From Whitmania pigra (lineage: Eukaryota; Annelida; Clitellata; Hirudinida; Haemopidae): a stretch of 64,000 nt of DNA. The stretch covers positions 1,695,001 to 1,759,000 of the forward strand of contig JAJTWR010000458.1 of the NCBI GenBank assembly GCA_021613335.1. Reading direction: 5' to 3'. Made by a program: the position numbers and the translations under genes. The notes under the pieces are model-generated. The model saw nothing but the letters and a program-made list of their open reading frames with translations, was not told where the DNA came from and did not search any database. This document shows positions 11,125-22,820 of this stretch, piece after piece (the first letter of the stretch is position 1; each line of letters starts with the position of its first letter).

Positions 11125-13609
11125 CTGAGGTTATTCTGACTTCGACACGTACAACTTCCTAACTTATCCACGAGTTTCCATGATATAGTACAGGGAAGAA
11201 GAAATTTTTGTTTCCACTTTCTAGCTTCTAAAGCTGGACTTCTGGATAGGTTGTTGCTTAAGATGGAGGCAAGGAAAGTTCAAGTGATCGTTATCTTTTA
11301 CTTCTTCTTCTTCCTTCTAATTATCATCATCATCATAATCGAAATCTTTATCATGACCGCACAACTACCATAACATTAGAACAAAATTAAGAAAAAAGTA
11401 GCCGTTTAGAATTCTATTCCGAATGCTTCTCGAGTGCAGGTTAATTAAAGTCGATTGGAAAGAATGGCGGGGCGATGAGTATCAGTGAGCTATTTCTGTT
11501 TTAATCGGAGATATTTAGATATTTTAGAGGATTATACAAGTGCAGTTTAAAGAAACAACAATTTCTTGTTTGTATTTATTGCTTTATAGTCGTTTATCAA
11601 GCAAATCTTCACGGGATGCTAACTTGAATGTTTGTGTCGTGCAAGGACACCTTTCATTCTTCTTTTTGTGAGCGAAAGTTTTATCATTGAAGATGAAAGT
11701 AATTTCGCGCAAATCTCATCTTCCCTTTTCTTTCTTGACGAGGTTTTCATGTTCAATCGTTCAACGAAGCGAGCACCTCTTGGGGACGCTTACCATTATC
11801 ATTTGCTTGTTCCTAACGACGCATAGCCCTTATTCCGGGTTGTATATTGGTTAATAATCAACTTCATTTGATCTGGATAATCCTGGAATGGAAAAAATTA
11901 AGCCTCGTATTAGGACCAACATTTATCCAGCAATAAGACACCAGGTTGTGAAAGACGAGCAAAGTAATATGAACCTCGCCTCGATCGTCTGATTCTGCAC
12001 TGTCTGATGGGCTCGAACTTTTAACGATAAAATAAATATGTTATTATAAAGTCACACTTATTTTCCCCAGGATTGGTTAGCATTATAGAAAAATAATTTT
12101 TTTACTGGTAGAATTTAATTATCCCGACGTCGGCAAAATTTATGTAAAAAGTTGACGTTCATGTCAAAATTGCGAACATGTCTTTCTGACGAGATTACGA
12201 GCTCTGATATATATTGTTTAATCTTTCATAAAATCATTTGTGTGTCGGTTTGTTTGCTAAGTAAATGTTTACGCAAGTAAGGTTATTAAACAGACGGCTT
12301 ATTTTATTATGAGAAAGTTTCATTTCGCAACAAATTAGCCGAGCTAGTTTTATGATCTCCGTTTTTATCGACGTGAAGCGACGTGGCACCATTTAAGGTT
12401 TTCTCGCCTTAAATTACACGTCGATAAACGAATGCATTTTTCGAAATTATGTGAATTTTACATTTTTCTTTTCAAAACTTCAGTTAGTCGAGGAATCTTA
12501 CTCTAGGCAGAAATTGACATTGTTTTAGATAATAGACTGCGGAACTTGATTTGTACTCGTGTGCACTCGGTACTACACGATGTCCAACCATCCTTCCATC
12601 TTCATACTGCTGGCCACACCTCTGTTTTTTACGTCAGCGATTTGTATTTATGTTGCCGATTTAGATTGATTTCTGGTTACAACAGCTGCAGCCATCCTCG
12701 TTGATCTCAAAACTCAGTGTAGTCTAAATTTTATGCACAGCCAAGATCAAAGCGTGGTATCAGTTGCTGACATTGCCAGGGGCAATTTCCAACGAGGTTG
12801 TAACTCACACACACACACCAGTCTCATCATTTTTGATTTTTGTAAATTTTTGTAACCGTCGATATAAAAAATTCCTGTGATACTTTGTATTTCTTTCTTT
12901 TATAATTCAAATGTTATTCGTTTTTCCTTTTTTTTTCATTTCTTCATACTTGAAAACAAAAGCGGATATCCTGCTTATATCGACCGCATGTGAAAGATAT
13001 TTTGGCTGATACGAGTTCAGCTTGATTTGCACAGATTTTGACATCATCGTTTACGAGATCGATTCAGTGACCGGCAATTGCCAATTGGTACGTTTTCAGG
13101 CCAAAAATAGAATTAGATACGATTAAATGTTTTTCTTAAAATATCAGGTGAAACCAGTGATGGGCAAATCTCAAATCAAATTTCCATTGTCAAATCTCAA
13201 ATCATTAGTAAAATGAATCAAATCTCAAAATTTCAAATTAAATCCAATCCCAAAATGTTCAAATCTTCAAAAATTTACTGCTGTCGTAGCTTCGCAAATT
13301 TTTTCGTGATAAACAATACAATTAAATCAACACCCAACATTCATTCATGACATTTTTATTACCGTTTGAAAAAAAATTATTAAGCCCAGTTTGAGTCAGT
13401 TCTATGTTCTATGTAATTCCGGGCTTTGATCTAATTCGTTTCTCGCAAAATTTGCACCTCATACACCAAACACCTTCTGCCCTTTGGTTGTCTTTAAAAA
13501 ATTTCGCTAAAATCCAATATTTCCCGCTATCTAACTCAGACATATTTAAATGGCGATAAAGCATTGAGCCTCGTCAATGCTACAATAATGTTTATTTAAT
13601 ACGACTTGT
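11125..13609. other. 3' UTR and intergenic DNA
   Basis: Downstream of the proton-channel stop the sequence is AT-rich. A possible poly-A signal, AATAAA, lies near 12030, and a weaker ATTAAA near 11447. No further coding sequence is recognised. Confidence 0.45.
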
Positions 13610-13716
13610 TTTATTGCTTAGCTAGATGATTAGGACGGTGCTCCAGAAACGGGGTTCGAATCCGCGCTGCCGTCCTGAGAGGCGCAGCCTTAACCATAAG
13701 TCCATGCGGTCGCATA
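13610..13716 (-). repeat. tRNA-headed SINE, family A (copy 2)
   Basis: On the minus strand it reads CATGGACTTATGGTTAAGGC, then GGATTCGAACCCC (box B), then CACCGTCCTAATCATCTAGC and TAAGCAATAA. Head and tail both match copy 1 at 527-645. Confidence 0.75.
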
Positions 13717-14197
13717 CTTAGTACAACGAGACGGACGCCATAGAGATAGAATTCTTAAATTCTCTGCAATAACCATAGACATGCGATCTTTATAAATATT
13801 TCCTTGGGCGATCATAGATCCAACGATCGTAGATGTAAACAACGGTAGCCAGGATTTTTTAAGCGTAATATTAGGCATGCGTACGAGCGCGACTTGCGAT
13901 TTACTTTTCAAATCGAATCGCAAAAAATGCAAATCGAATAAAATCAAAATCGCGGGTGGCCAAAATCGATTACCAATTAATTCAAATCGAATCGTAACCT
14001 TGCAGAAATCGCGATTTGGTTTGCCCATCACTAGGTCATTAATGCGTTTTGGCTGTCTTCAATGGCACTGCTTAAATCTTATCAGAAATATTTTTTCAAC
14101 TTACATTTGCAAATAACAACAAATTAGCTCTGCAAGAACCTATATATTGAAAGATAGTAATGCATTCTATTGAATGCAACAAAATCATGTTACAAAC

Positions 14198-14203
14198 TTT
14201 ATT
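14198..14203 (-). terminator. Poly-A signal of SAP18 gene
   Basis: AATAAA on the minus strand, about 57 bp after the SAP18 stop codon. Confidence 0.6.
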
Positions 14204-14259
14204 AGAACCAACGTCTCCATCATCGAAGCAGTCAAACAAAATTTTAAAACATTCATCTT

Positions 14260-15489
14260 CTATTGAGTAAATTGCCTCGGCCTGTTCATCCTGTAAGGTT
14301 GGTTGATGAACCTTCGAGGATTAGTCACGGCAACGTCCAAATAGTCGCCGAACTGGAACTTCTTGGAACCCAGTGTGACGTGGTCATCCAATCCAGACTG
14401 CAATGAGATATTTATAAATTACTTTTTAGAATCTATTAACTTGGAATGCAATGTGATTATACTAATGAGTGTTCAAAACAATCATAAACTGTGCTTAAAT
14501 GACATTAAGCATTTTCACGAATCAAGCAATATCCTGGATATTTTGATTAAAATATGTGGTTAACATATTAGCCCTTACATTAAAAATTCATTTGCAGGAT
14601 TACATGATGGCAATTTAAAAACTAAAGCATTTTAAAAGTGAATTAATATATTAGCCATAATTTCAAATAACAACAGAAACAAAGACTTACTATTCCAGCA
14701 GTGGTTGATCCAATCTCCCTCATCCTGAATGCCTGCGACCTGTTGTCAGCATAAACCACAGAGAACTCGAACCTCGATCCTTTCCTGCGTCCTTCGTCTC
14801 CGGTAACCCTGATCAGACTGGTCAGTTCCTTGAGGCTGGCATCGAGCCTTCAGTAAGAATGTTAATATTACAGAATGTTGGCAATGTAAAAGAAGTAAAC
14901 AAATCCTGGATTTTAATATTTAGCCATCTATTGTTATATCGGAATTATCCCAATTATTGTGCACTAACAGTAATGGGTAATCATTTAATGATTTTACCTC
15001 AAATTTTAAATTCTTAAACTAAAAACATATTTAGATTTCTCAAGAACAACTAACCATGTATAAAGCTGCAACTCATGTGTTGGAGTTTTCCCTCTTGTAT
15101 AATCAGATATGTTGTTGTGTCTACCACTACCCAAGAACACCCTCACAAGTACTGGACAAACCTGTTGAATGCAAAATAAATGTGAAATTCAATTAATGTT
15201 AATGGATCATTCGTATAAGGAAACATTAATAGCTTAATTAACGAAAAGCTACAATGATGGTAAGTGGCACAACATGCGCAAGTGTCATTCCGTGAATTAA
15301 AAGGCCCAAATGTGACTATATTTTAGCATTTGTACGACAAATACATTGAAAGCCATTAATTGGCGAATGCGGTTTCAAATAGTTATAAAGCCTTAAGCGT
15401 ATTTAAATCAAATATTAAAAAAATCAAACCTTTGATCTATCAACAGGTTTTTCAGTTTCTCTGGTAATATTTTCCACAACTGACTCCAT
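14260..15489 (-). CDS. SAP18: SAP18, Sin3-associated polypeptide / ASAP splicing-complex subunit
   Basis: Exons in transcription order: 15489-15430, 15161-15055, 14847-14691, 14397-14260. They join in phase to 153 codons plus TAG, the same length as human SAP18. The protein starts MESVVENITRETEKPVDRSK. It contains the ubiquitin-like core (VCPVLVRVFLGSGRHN, ELQLYTWLDASLKELTSL, FRMREIGST, KKFQFGDYLDVAVT) and an Arg/Pro-rich end. SAP18 acts in the nucleus, in Sin3-HDAC repression and with RNPS1 and acinus or pinin in the ASAP/PSAP complexes on spliced mRNA. Exon phases 0, 2, 0 and clean GT-AG sites support a functional gene. The region after the LTSL motif is diverged from the usual EARRKG form. 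A fresh LTR retrotransposon in the same orientation ends 724 bp upstream of the ATG. Confidence 0.95.
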
Positions 15490-16207
15490 TTTTATGTAAA
15501 TTTAGGTGCTATTCGAAATCAAATTCGGGACGATAATTCAAATATATATTTTGTTTACTGTGGTGAGGCAAGAATGTATGCTTCAGCTATTCAACAAGTC
15601 TGGTAAAAAACCAAGGATGCTAAAAAGTAATAAAAACGTAAATTTTTATACGTATTTAGGGTAATAAAATATAATTATTGGTTGATTCGACTTCGAAGAG
15701 GAACAACTAAATGTTGTGCCGGCTATCTGTGGAAAGAGAAATAAATAGGATATTATACCTAATAGAAAACGATATTGCTTAAACTTTCATTACTTGCACG
15801 TATTTCGCATTGTTTTGCGATAAATCATTTATTTACGATATAATAGTTGCGTGGGACTTGGAATCGACCAGGGTCACATTTTTAGCCGGGGCCGGGGCTG
15901 GGGTTACAAAATTCATATTTATACATAAAAATTTCTAACGTATTAACAGTGTAATTTTCTGCCTTCCTTCAACTTTTTAAAAACATTTTCAATGCTAGCT
16001 TGCAAATTCAGTGATGAATGCAGTTATATGGCTGTAATTCCATCATTTCAAGACTCATTTGCACATATAAAACTTGTGTTTACCATTCCTTGATTATCTT
16101 TGGTTATCAACCTTAATCAAAGTCTAAAGAGAAATTCAGTTTTTTTGGAGTCGCTTGACTTTAGAATAGAACAAAAAAGGTCACCTCTTAAAGTTTTACG
16201 AGTGTTT
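15490..16207. other. SAP18 upstream region
   Basis: This stretch separates SAP18 from the LTR retrotransposon and should contain the SAP18 promoter. No TATA box at a convincing distance is visible and there is no coding sequence. Confidence 0.4.
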
Positions 16208-16212
16208 GTCCC

Positions 16213-16397
16213 TGTTATATCTCTGAGATCCCGAAGAAAGGCAAGGTTTAACGTAACGGTTTATTCACAAGTAAACAACAACTACACACGGTCACTACAC
16301 GAGAGAGAGCGAGTGAGCGATAGCTCAAGGCTATTTATAGAACATGTTCCATTGTGTTCATGGCGCGCTCCACTCTCATTGGTTCCTCACCACAACA
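16213..16397 (-). repeat. 3' LTR
   Basis: 185 bp; on the minus strand it starts TGTTGTGGTGAGG and ends AGAGATATAACA. It contains CTATAAATAG (TATA box) on the minus strand. It also encodes the last few codons and the stop of the gag-pol ORF. Confidence 0.95.
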
Positions 16398-19300
16398 CCT
16401 CCCCCCCTAACAAGTTCGTACTTCTTCTTGGACGCGTCCATCTCCAATCTCTTCGGCGGTCGGCGTCTCCTCTTTGGTCGTGGGGCCTGGTTTGCTTCGA
16501 TAAGAACTTCTGTCGTGCTGGGCTCTGTAGCACTCATGTTGTTACCTTCCGGTTGGCTGAGGGGCAGTAGAGGCAGGTTAAAGGTATCCATCATGACGTT
16601 GAAGGCGTCCTCCACTGTCCGAGGTCTCAGCTGATTCGCGTGTCGTTTGACAATCTTGCTGTCGCATCGGACATCATAGAGCACCGTTCCAAGTCTTCTG
16701 ATGACCACTCCTGGGGCCCATCGACCTCGTGGATCTTCATACAGCCTCAAGTACACTGTGTCCCCTTCGGCAAACTCCCTGCGATGTACCTTGCGCGTCT
16801 GCTGCGCTTTGTCTTTCATCGCTTCCTGTTGTAGATGACTCTGCAACTGTAAATCACTTACCGGAGTCCTCAACTGTCGTCCAATGCAGTTTTCTGCGGG
16901 TGTCTTCTGGCCTGGAGATGACAAACATGGAGTCGATCTGTAGGTCCACAGAAACTTCTGTATCACATCTGATGTGGCTCCCTCCCCTCTCAACTTCTGA
17001 AAAGTCCTCTTGAAGGTGTCCACAAAACGTTCTGCCTGACCATTACTCTGTGGGTGATATGGAGGTGAACGGATGTGCTGGATACCATACTGCTGACAGT
17101 AACTCTGGAACTCCTGAGATGTGAACTGCGTTCCATTGTCCGACACGAGTACTTTTGGGAATCCATGCTGGGCAAAGATTCTTGTTAACTCTTTAATTGT
17201 GCAAGTGGCTGTTGTTGATAACATCTGAACTACTTCAGGCCACTTGGAGTAGGCATCCACTACTATGAGGAACATTAATCCTTCCAGGGGTCCGGCAAAA
17301 TCAACGTGGATCCTCTCCCATGCACAATTCGGTGTTGGCCATGGTGACGGTTCATTCCTTGCAGGCATTTTTGCAGCATCCTGACAAGCGCTGCAATTCT
17401 TCACCTGCTCTTCAATATCCCTGTCGATGCCATGCCAATAAACACACCTTCGAGCTATGAGTTTCATCCGTGTGCATCCTGGGTGACCTTCATGAAGCAT
17501 TTTCAGAACACGATGTCGTAGTGCTAAGGGAACAACCGCTCGCATTCCTAGGAAAAGGACTCCATCATGCACTGACAGGTCTTTAGCACGACTGTGGAAG
17601 GCATGTGTCAACGATCCAGTCCGGAAATCTGGCCAACGTCCTGACAGCACGGCTTGCACCACAATCTGTAGCTCGTCACTTTCGGTCATCTTCCGAATGT
17701 CCTTGTGTGTTACTGGCAACTGGCGGATCACATCACTACGAAGTGCTTGAATGTCCTTCTCAATCTTTGCGATGATGACATCCTCGGGTTCTGGCGACTT
17801 CGAAGCGATGAGTCGGGATAATGCATCGGCTTGTCCAAAGTGGTCTGTCTTTCTATACTCAATCCTGAACTCATAACTGAGTAATGAGAGTTCCCATCTT
17901 TGGAGTCGATTGGCTGAATGAGCGGACACTCCTGTCTTTGATCCAAAAATGGACAGCAGTGGTTTGTGGTCCGTCAACAGCGTGAAGCTTCGTCCATACA
18001 GGTATCTATGAAATTTTCTGACACCGAATACCAGCGCAAGAGCTTCTTTTTCAATCTGCCCGTAGTTCTGCTCTGCTTTTGTCAGGCTTCTTCCCGCATG
18101 TGCTATGGCCTTTTCCGTGCCGTTCGGGAATCGGTGTGAGATCACCGCACCTACTCCATACTCACATGCGTCAGCAGCAACCACAATGTCAATTTCAGGT
18201 CTGAAATGTGTCACCAGCAGATCCGACTGCAGCACCATCTTCAGTTTGTCGAAGGCTCCCTGATGCTCAGCAGTCCACAAAAAGTTGTCTTCCTTCTCCA
18301 GGTCATCCAGGAGTCCCCTCATGGATCGCATCTCTGGAACAAAAGACGAGTAGAAACTTATCATGCCCAAGAAGGATTTCAACTGCTTCTTATCCTTGGG
18401 CGACGGCATTTCGGTGATCGCGTGGATTTTCTCTGGGTCTGGTCGACGTCCATCCTTGCTAATCAGAATCCCCAGAAACTTGATCTCCTTCTTCGCGAAC
18501 GAACACTTCTCCATTCGGACGCGAAATCCACACTCTGCGATCCTCTTGAAAAGGGCATGGACGTTCTGATTGTGCTCCTCCAATGTTGTACCACTAACGA
18601 TGATGTCGTCCAGGTACGCTGCACAACCTTGTAATCCGGCAAGCATGCCGTCCATAGCCTCTTGGAAAATGCCGGGTGCGCACTTGACTCCAAAGGGTAG
18701 TCGCTGGTACTGGAACAGTCCCCTGTGTGTGTTGATAGTCACCAGTTCCTTTGAGTCCTCATTGACTTCCATCTGCAGGTATGCATCTGCCAAGTCAATC
18801 TGGGTGAACCATGCGCCTTGGTTCAGGTGAGAGAAGATTTCTTCTGGAGTCGGCAGTGGATGTCGGTGTGTCTCCAGTGCTTCATTCAGGCCCGTCTTGA
18901 AGTCGGCGCAGATCCTGACAGTCCCATTCTTCTTGTGCACGATAACTATCGGTGCAGCCCAATGACTGTAATCTACCTTCTTCAGAACTCCTGCTTGCAC
19001 GAGACGGTCTAACTCGATGTCCACAGCTTTCTCTAACATGAAGGGAATCTTCCTCGGCCTACAGAAGATCGGGCAACTTCCTTCTTTAATTCTTAGTTCT
19101 GCCTTCTTCATGGAGCATCGGCCCAGTTCCTCCTTGAAGACCTCGGGGTATCTGTCGGACAGTTCTTGGGACAGACCTCCTACTTCAACTGATCTCTGTT
19201 CCACTTGACAGCAGATGGCGTTGAAGGCCTTCGCAAATGGTGGCAACTGGTCCAGCCACTCAATGCCCAAAAGCTGGTCCACATCCTTAGCCACGAAGCA

Positions 19301-20473
19301 GCGACCATGGCCAGTGAACCCTTGGCAGCGGAATTGCACATCGAAACAACCAAGTACCTCAATCGGGGTGCCATTTGCAGCTGACAGTGACACTGAAGAC
19401 TTGTCCAGATCTGGAGCTCCAATCTTCTCCCATGTGTCCGTGTTGATGATGGTTACATCTGCACCCGAGTCAAGCTGCATATCAATCTTGATGTCTCCAA
19501 AATCGATCTTGGCAAATTTTCTCTTCCCCCTTTTTTGGTTGTCATCGATCTTCTTTACTCTCAATTTCTTGGGACAACTCTTTGCCAGATGAGTTGTCTC
19601 GTCACAGATGAAACATCTCCTTACAGTTGAAGGTCGGCCGGGTTCTTTGCTACGGAACTCTGGTCGAGGCTTCCTTCTGCTGTTTCTCTGGACCACCTGC
19701 ACAGCACTTGGGGCTTCTCCGATGGCACTTGCATCTTTTCTCAGAGTCAGAATGTGTTCGCATTCATTGTTCAAGTCCTCCAGTGTGCAGTTTGGTTGCA
19801 GCTCCAACTTTTGCAGCAACCTTGTTCGGAAGTCGGCGTGTGCTTGCATCTTCATCCCAGAAATGTAAATCAGGCATTTAAATTGCTCTTTTGTCAATTC
19901 ATCTACCAGTGCCAGCTCGCACATTCTGTTGACCTTCGTGGTGTATGCTCTGAAGTTCATGTCCTCAAGCGTAACCCGGAGTGCGTCATATCTGCGTCTG
20001 AAGATACTATCTTTGTCTCCAAACAACGTCTCCAAGATTGCCTTGACCTCATCATACTTCAGATCCTTTGTTGACCTTGGTCGAATGTGGTCCCGGAACA
20101 GGTTGTACACTTCTGTATCAAGTTTCATCACAAGCACCCTCGCTCTCTCCTCCTCCGACAATCGTGAACCGTGAGTTGCAACTGCATCTTCGAAACGTTC
20201 GATCCATTTTGTGAACGTGCCTCCATGTTCAGGATCGTAGTTGAAGGTCCGTGTCTTGCTGATCATTTCCGTGATCAGTTCTTCGCCTTGACGATGTGTA
20301 GTCGAGTGAAGATTGACCTTCTCCAACAGTTGCAACAAAAGTTCGTCGCGTTTCTTGTTTTCTTCGTCTCGTTTCTTGCTTTCTTCGTCTCGTCGTCGAT
20401 TTTCTTCGTCTCGTCGTCGATTTTCTTCCATGAACATCGTCATCATAGAAACGAATTTATCTTCGGATCCCAT
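16376..20473 (-). CDS. Gag-Pol polyprotein of the gypsy element
   Basis: A single 1365-codon ORF begins at the first ATG (20473-20471). The open frame extends slightly upstream without another ATG. Domains in order by approximate residue: coiled charged Gag start; retrotransposon Gag region; CCHC knuckle CFICDETTHLAKSC near 286; aspartic protease DSGADVTI near 331; reverse transcriptase with YLDDI near 618; RNase H with DHKPLL near 836; integrase with an HHCC zinc region and D, D, E residues near 1058, 1110 and 1147; and a GPY/F-like end (GRWAPGVVIRRLG). No frameshift separates gag and pol and no env is present. The stop lies inside the 3' LTR. All catalytic residues I checked are intact. It is a transposable-element gene, not a host gene. 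Confidence 0.95.
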   Translation of the reverse strand: MGSEDKFVSMMTMFMEENRRRDEENRRRDEESKKRDEENKKRDELLLQLLEKVNLHSTTHRQGEELITEMISKTRTFNYDPEHGGTFTKWIERFEDAVATHGSRLSEEERARVLVMKLDTEVYNLFRDHIRPRSTKDLKYDEVKAILETLFGDKDSIFRRRYDALRVTLEDMNFRAYTTKVNRMCELALVDELTKEQFKCLIYISGMKMQAHADFRTRLLQKLELQPNCTLEDLNNECEHILTLRKDASAIGEAPSAVQVVQRNSRRKPRPEFRSKEPGRPSTVRRCFICDETTHLAKSCPKKLRVKKIDDNQKRGKRKFAKIDFGDIKIDMQLDSGADVTIINTDTWEKIGAPDLDKSSVSLSAANGTPIEVLGCFDVQFRCQGFTGHGRCFVAKDVDQLLGIEWLDQLPPFAKAFNAICCQVEQRSVEVGGLSQELSDRYPEVFKEELGRCSMKKAELRIKEGSCPIFCRPRKIPFMLEKAVDIELDRLVQAGVLKKVDYSHWAAPIVIVHKKNGTVRICADFKTGLNEALETHRHPLPTPEEIFSHLNQGAWFTQIDLADAYLQMEVNEDSKELVTINTHRGLFQYQRLPFGVKCAPGIFQEAMDGMLAGLQGCAAYLDDIIVSGTTLEEHNQNVHALFKRIAECGFRVRMEKCSFAKKEIKFLGILISKDGRRPDPEKIHAITEMPSPKDKKQLKSFLGMISFYSSFVPEMRSMRGLLDDLEKEDNFLWTAEHQGAFDKLKMVLQSDLLVTHFRPEIDIVVAADACEYGVGAVISHRFPNGTEKAIAHAGRSLTKAEQNYGQIEKEALALVFGVRKFHRYLYGRSFTLLTDHKPLLSIFGSKTGVSAHSANRLQRWELSLLSYEFRIEYRKTDHFGQADALSRLIASKSPEPEDVIIAKIEKDIQALRSDVIRQLPVTHKDIRKMTESDELQIVVQAVLSGRWPDFRTGSLTHAFHSRAKDLSVHDGVLFLGMRAVVPLALRHRVLKMLHEGHPGCTRMKLIARRCVYWHGIDRDIEEQVKNCSACQDAAKMPARNEPSPWPTPNCAWERIHVDFAGPLEGLMFLIVVDAYSKWPEVVQMLSTTATCTIKELTRIFAQHGFPKVLVSDNGTQFTSQEFQSYCQQYGIQHIRSPPYHPQSNGQAERFVDTFKRTFQKLRGEGATSDVIQKFLWTYRSTPCLSSPGQKTPAENCIGRQLRTPVSDLQLQSHLQQEAMKDKAQQTRKVHRREFAEGDTVYLRLYEDPRGRWAPGVVIRRLGTVLYDVRCDSKIVKRHANQLRPRTVEDAFNVMMDTFNLPLLPLSQPEGNNMSATEPSTTEVLIEANQAPRPKRRRRPPKRLEMDASKKKYELVRGGGVVVRNQ
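16398..16408 (-). other. Polypurine tract of the gypsy element
   Basis: AGGGGGGGAGG on the minus strand directly abuts the 3' LTR. This is the expected plus-strand priming site. It overlaps the end of the ORF (codons for RGGG). Confidence 0.8.
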
Positions 20474-20484
20474 CCTCGTCGCCA
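20467..20484 (-). other. Primer-binding site (tRNA-Ser type) containing the gag start codon
   Basis: TGGCGACGAGGATGGGAT lies three bases after the 5' LTR on the minus strand. It is complementary to the 3' end of an animal tRNA-Ser(GCU) including CCA. The ATG of the polyprotein (20473-20471) lies inside this site. Confidence 0.8.
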
Positions 20485-20487
20485 AAA

Positions 20488-20672
20488 TGTTATATCTCTG
20501 AGATCCCGAAGAAAGGCAAGGTTTAACGTAACGGTTTATTCACAAGTAAACAACAACTACACACGGTCACTACACGAGAGAGAGCGAGTGAGCGATAGCT
20601 CAAGGCTATTTATAGAACATGTTCCATTGTGTTCATGGCGCGCTCCACTCTCATTGGTTCCTCACCACAACA
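20488..20672 (-). repeat. 5' LTR
   Basis: 185 bp, the same sequence as the 3' LTR by direct reading, and flanked on the outside by the second GTCCC duplication. Confidence 0.95.
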
Positions 20673-20677
20673 GTCCC

Positions 20678-21034
20678 TTGGAAAAGCTGAAACGATATAA
20701 CTGTATCCGAGAAGGCAGATATAGAACAAAAGAACCAGTATAAGAAGAAACGTGTAGGTGTTGATGATACTTTACTTCTGGAGAGTGTGTCATAACGAGC
20801 TGCTATCAGAGCGGCAGACCTGGAGTGGATGGATGGATGGCCCACCTGCCAGCCCAAGTGACAGTGAAAGCAGTTCTAAATGGCATTCATAGTCAGACGT
20901 TTGCCAAAGAAACATTACCGTTTCTTAAATCTAAGTATTTTAAGAGCAGCTTTATTCCACAAAGGTGCTTCAAGTATCGGATGATTTTGTTTATTGTGAT
21001 GAGTTATTACGAGATATCATGAATTATTAATACC
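20678..21034. other. Intergenic DNA, nothing recognised
   Basis: Short frames on both strands lack domains. A small GGAT-type run (TGGATGGATGGATGG) lies near 20825. Confidence 0.4.
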
Positions 21035-21140
21035 AGGCGTCGTTAGACGAGTGATTAAGACTTTGGCCTTGGTGTGACTCCATTAGGAGTTCAAATCCCA
21101 GCCTCTCTTAAGAGCTTTTATAACTAACGCCTGATGACTT
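21035..21140 (+). repeat. tRNA-headed SINE, family B (copy 2)
   Basis: It shares the order of motifs with 1535-1630 and has a better box B (AGTTCAAATCC). Confidence 0.6.
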
Positions 21141-22819
21141 TATTCCATCAAATTTGAGATTTTATGATAATTTGGATTCAGATATGGAATAGACTTTCTC
21201 ATTTTAAAAAAATTGTCTAAATTTCTTATACATGATTTACGACATTCCCCGGTCGATTCCTACGTGGGCTTCTAATGCAATAACTTGGAATTTTATTCCC
21301 GCTTTGGATGAGCCAAAGACATTACTTGGATTACGCAACATTAATTCGTATGCTGGATTAATATTTTACCGATGCAAGAACTCAGTCTTATGAATATGAT
21401 GTTCGCCCATTATAAATTATTATATTTTATAGTTTCACATTTGAATTTAGTAATTTATTATCTGTTGGATTGTAGTCATCTTGCTCAGGTGGAAGTTCAA
21501 ACTCAAAAAAATAAATACAATTGTTAAAAACTAGAATTACCATGCACTGAATGAATGCACAATAGATGATGATGAATTGATGCTGGAGGAAATGTCTTTT
21601 GGAAATCATAACAGAGCTGAACCGAGCGAAGGAACAAGTTGCTAAGAGATGTGCAGCTATTTGTTCTAAACAGCAGGTAGACTAGGAGATGTTGCCGATA
21701 GGAATAACAGTTGTCCGAACCATGTTCTGACTTCCACATGCTGCGGAAAGAGGTAAATAGATAATTCCGTCAAGAACGGAAAGAGGATGATAAACTTAAT
21801 CCGTCTTTCTCAGCAACTGGCGAAACACGCCATGGGATTGTTTTGGAGCAGAAAACAAAATCATACCAGCCATAAACAACCTGGAATAGCCACGTGTGCG
21901 CTTGATGTTGCCATAAAAACGCGAACAGATTCTGTCGCAAATAAAAAAAGGGTGTTGTTGGTGGTAGTTATTCTATACTCGATATGATAATGATGCTACT
22001 AAAACTTTAAAACGTACTTAACTAATCTATATATATATATATATAATATATATATACATATATAAAACAAGGATCTTGTAGTATTATAATATTATCGTAA
22101 TTTGCTATGCTTACACATAATTGCAACCTTTTAAAATCTCTTGATGCTGGCACGAAATTAACATAAATAAAGACAAGAATAACAATAATAAAAGCAATAA
22201 TAAATGCACAATAGGATGATAAGGTGAAAATTGTAAAATGATGGAGATGCTGAAGGAGCCACTCCATCATGATGTTGCTTTGTTCGTTGTTCCTGTTGAT
22301 TTATTCCTGGCAAGATTAATACCGGTCAAATTGCTAACTCCGCTTTTCCTGATCTTTGGTCGATTAGTTCCTCCGATTCGTGACCATTCAAGTTACGAAG
22401 AAGTAATACATATTAGTTAATGTTTATTTAATTGATGCTTTATTACTGCGAGAGTTAAACTTAACTTTGTATCTAATAAAATCAATTTTATTTATCAAAA
22501 TCAAAAATGGACTGATTGCAAATTGAATAAAAAATTTAAAATTGAAAATCAATGAAATGACAACAAAATGTTGATCGTTGATGAAATTTTCTTTCGATGT
22601 TCTCAGTTGTAATCATTCTTCATGAGATGAAAACAAGATGCTTCGATTGACCAGAACGCATCATGCACAAGAATTCATGAATAGCAACGAGGAAGGCATG
22701 CATAACAAATTAGCATGGGTAGGGCAGACCACCCATATGGCAGCCCCGGAAAAATTAAATCACAACACGGTGGCCCAGAGGAGTTTCGCGAACCCAACTC
22801 ACCTGTAATTGGAGACTCC
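21141..22819. other. Intergenic AT-rich DNA
   Basis: No coding sequence is recognised. A (TA)n run lies at about 22027-22063. Confidence 0.4.
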
Positions 22820-22820
22820 G

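Larger units (their letters stand above)
16208..20677 (-). mobile_element. Ty3/gypsy LTR retrotransposon, complete and young
   Basis: The element body is 16213-20672. Direct 5-bp target duplications GTCCC lie at 16208-16212 and 20673-20677. The two 185-bp LTRs appear identical by eye and have TG...CA ends. One uninterrupted gag-pol ORF fills the interior. The primer site matches the 3' end of tRNA-Ser and a polypurine tract abuts the 3' LTR. Short LTRs, a single ORF and a tRNA-Ser primer resemble the mag-like group, but that placement is an inference. All parts needed for transposition appear present. Confidence 0.95.

Noticed and set aside
16344..20743. Numerous plus-strand frames across the gypsy element
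   Set aside because: Shadows of the gag-pol ORF on the opposite strand.
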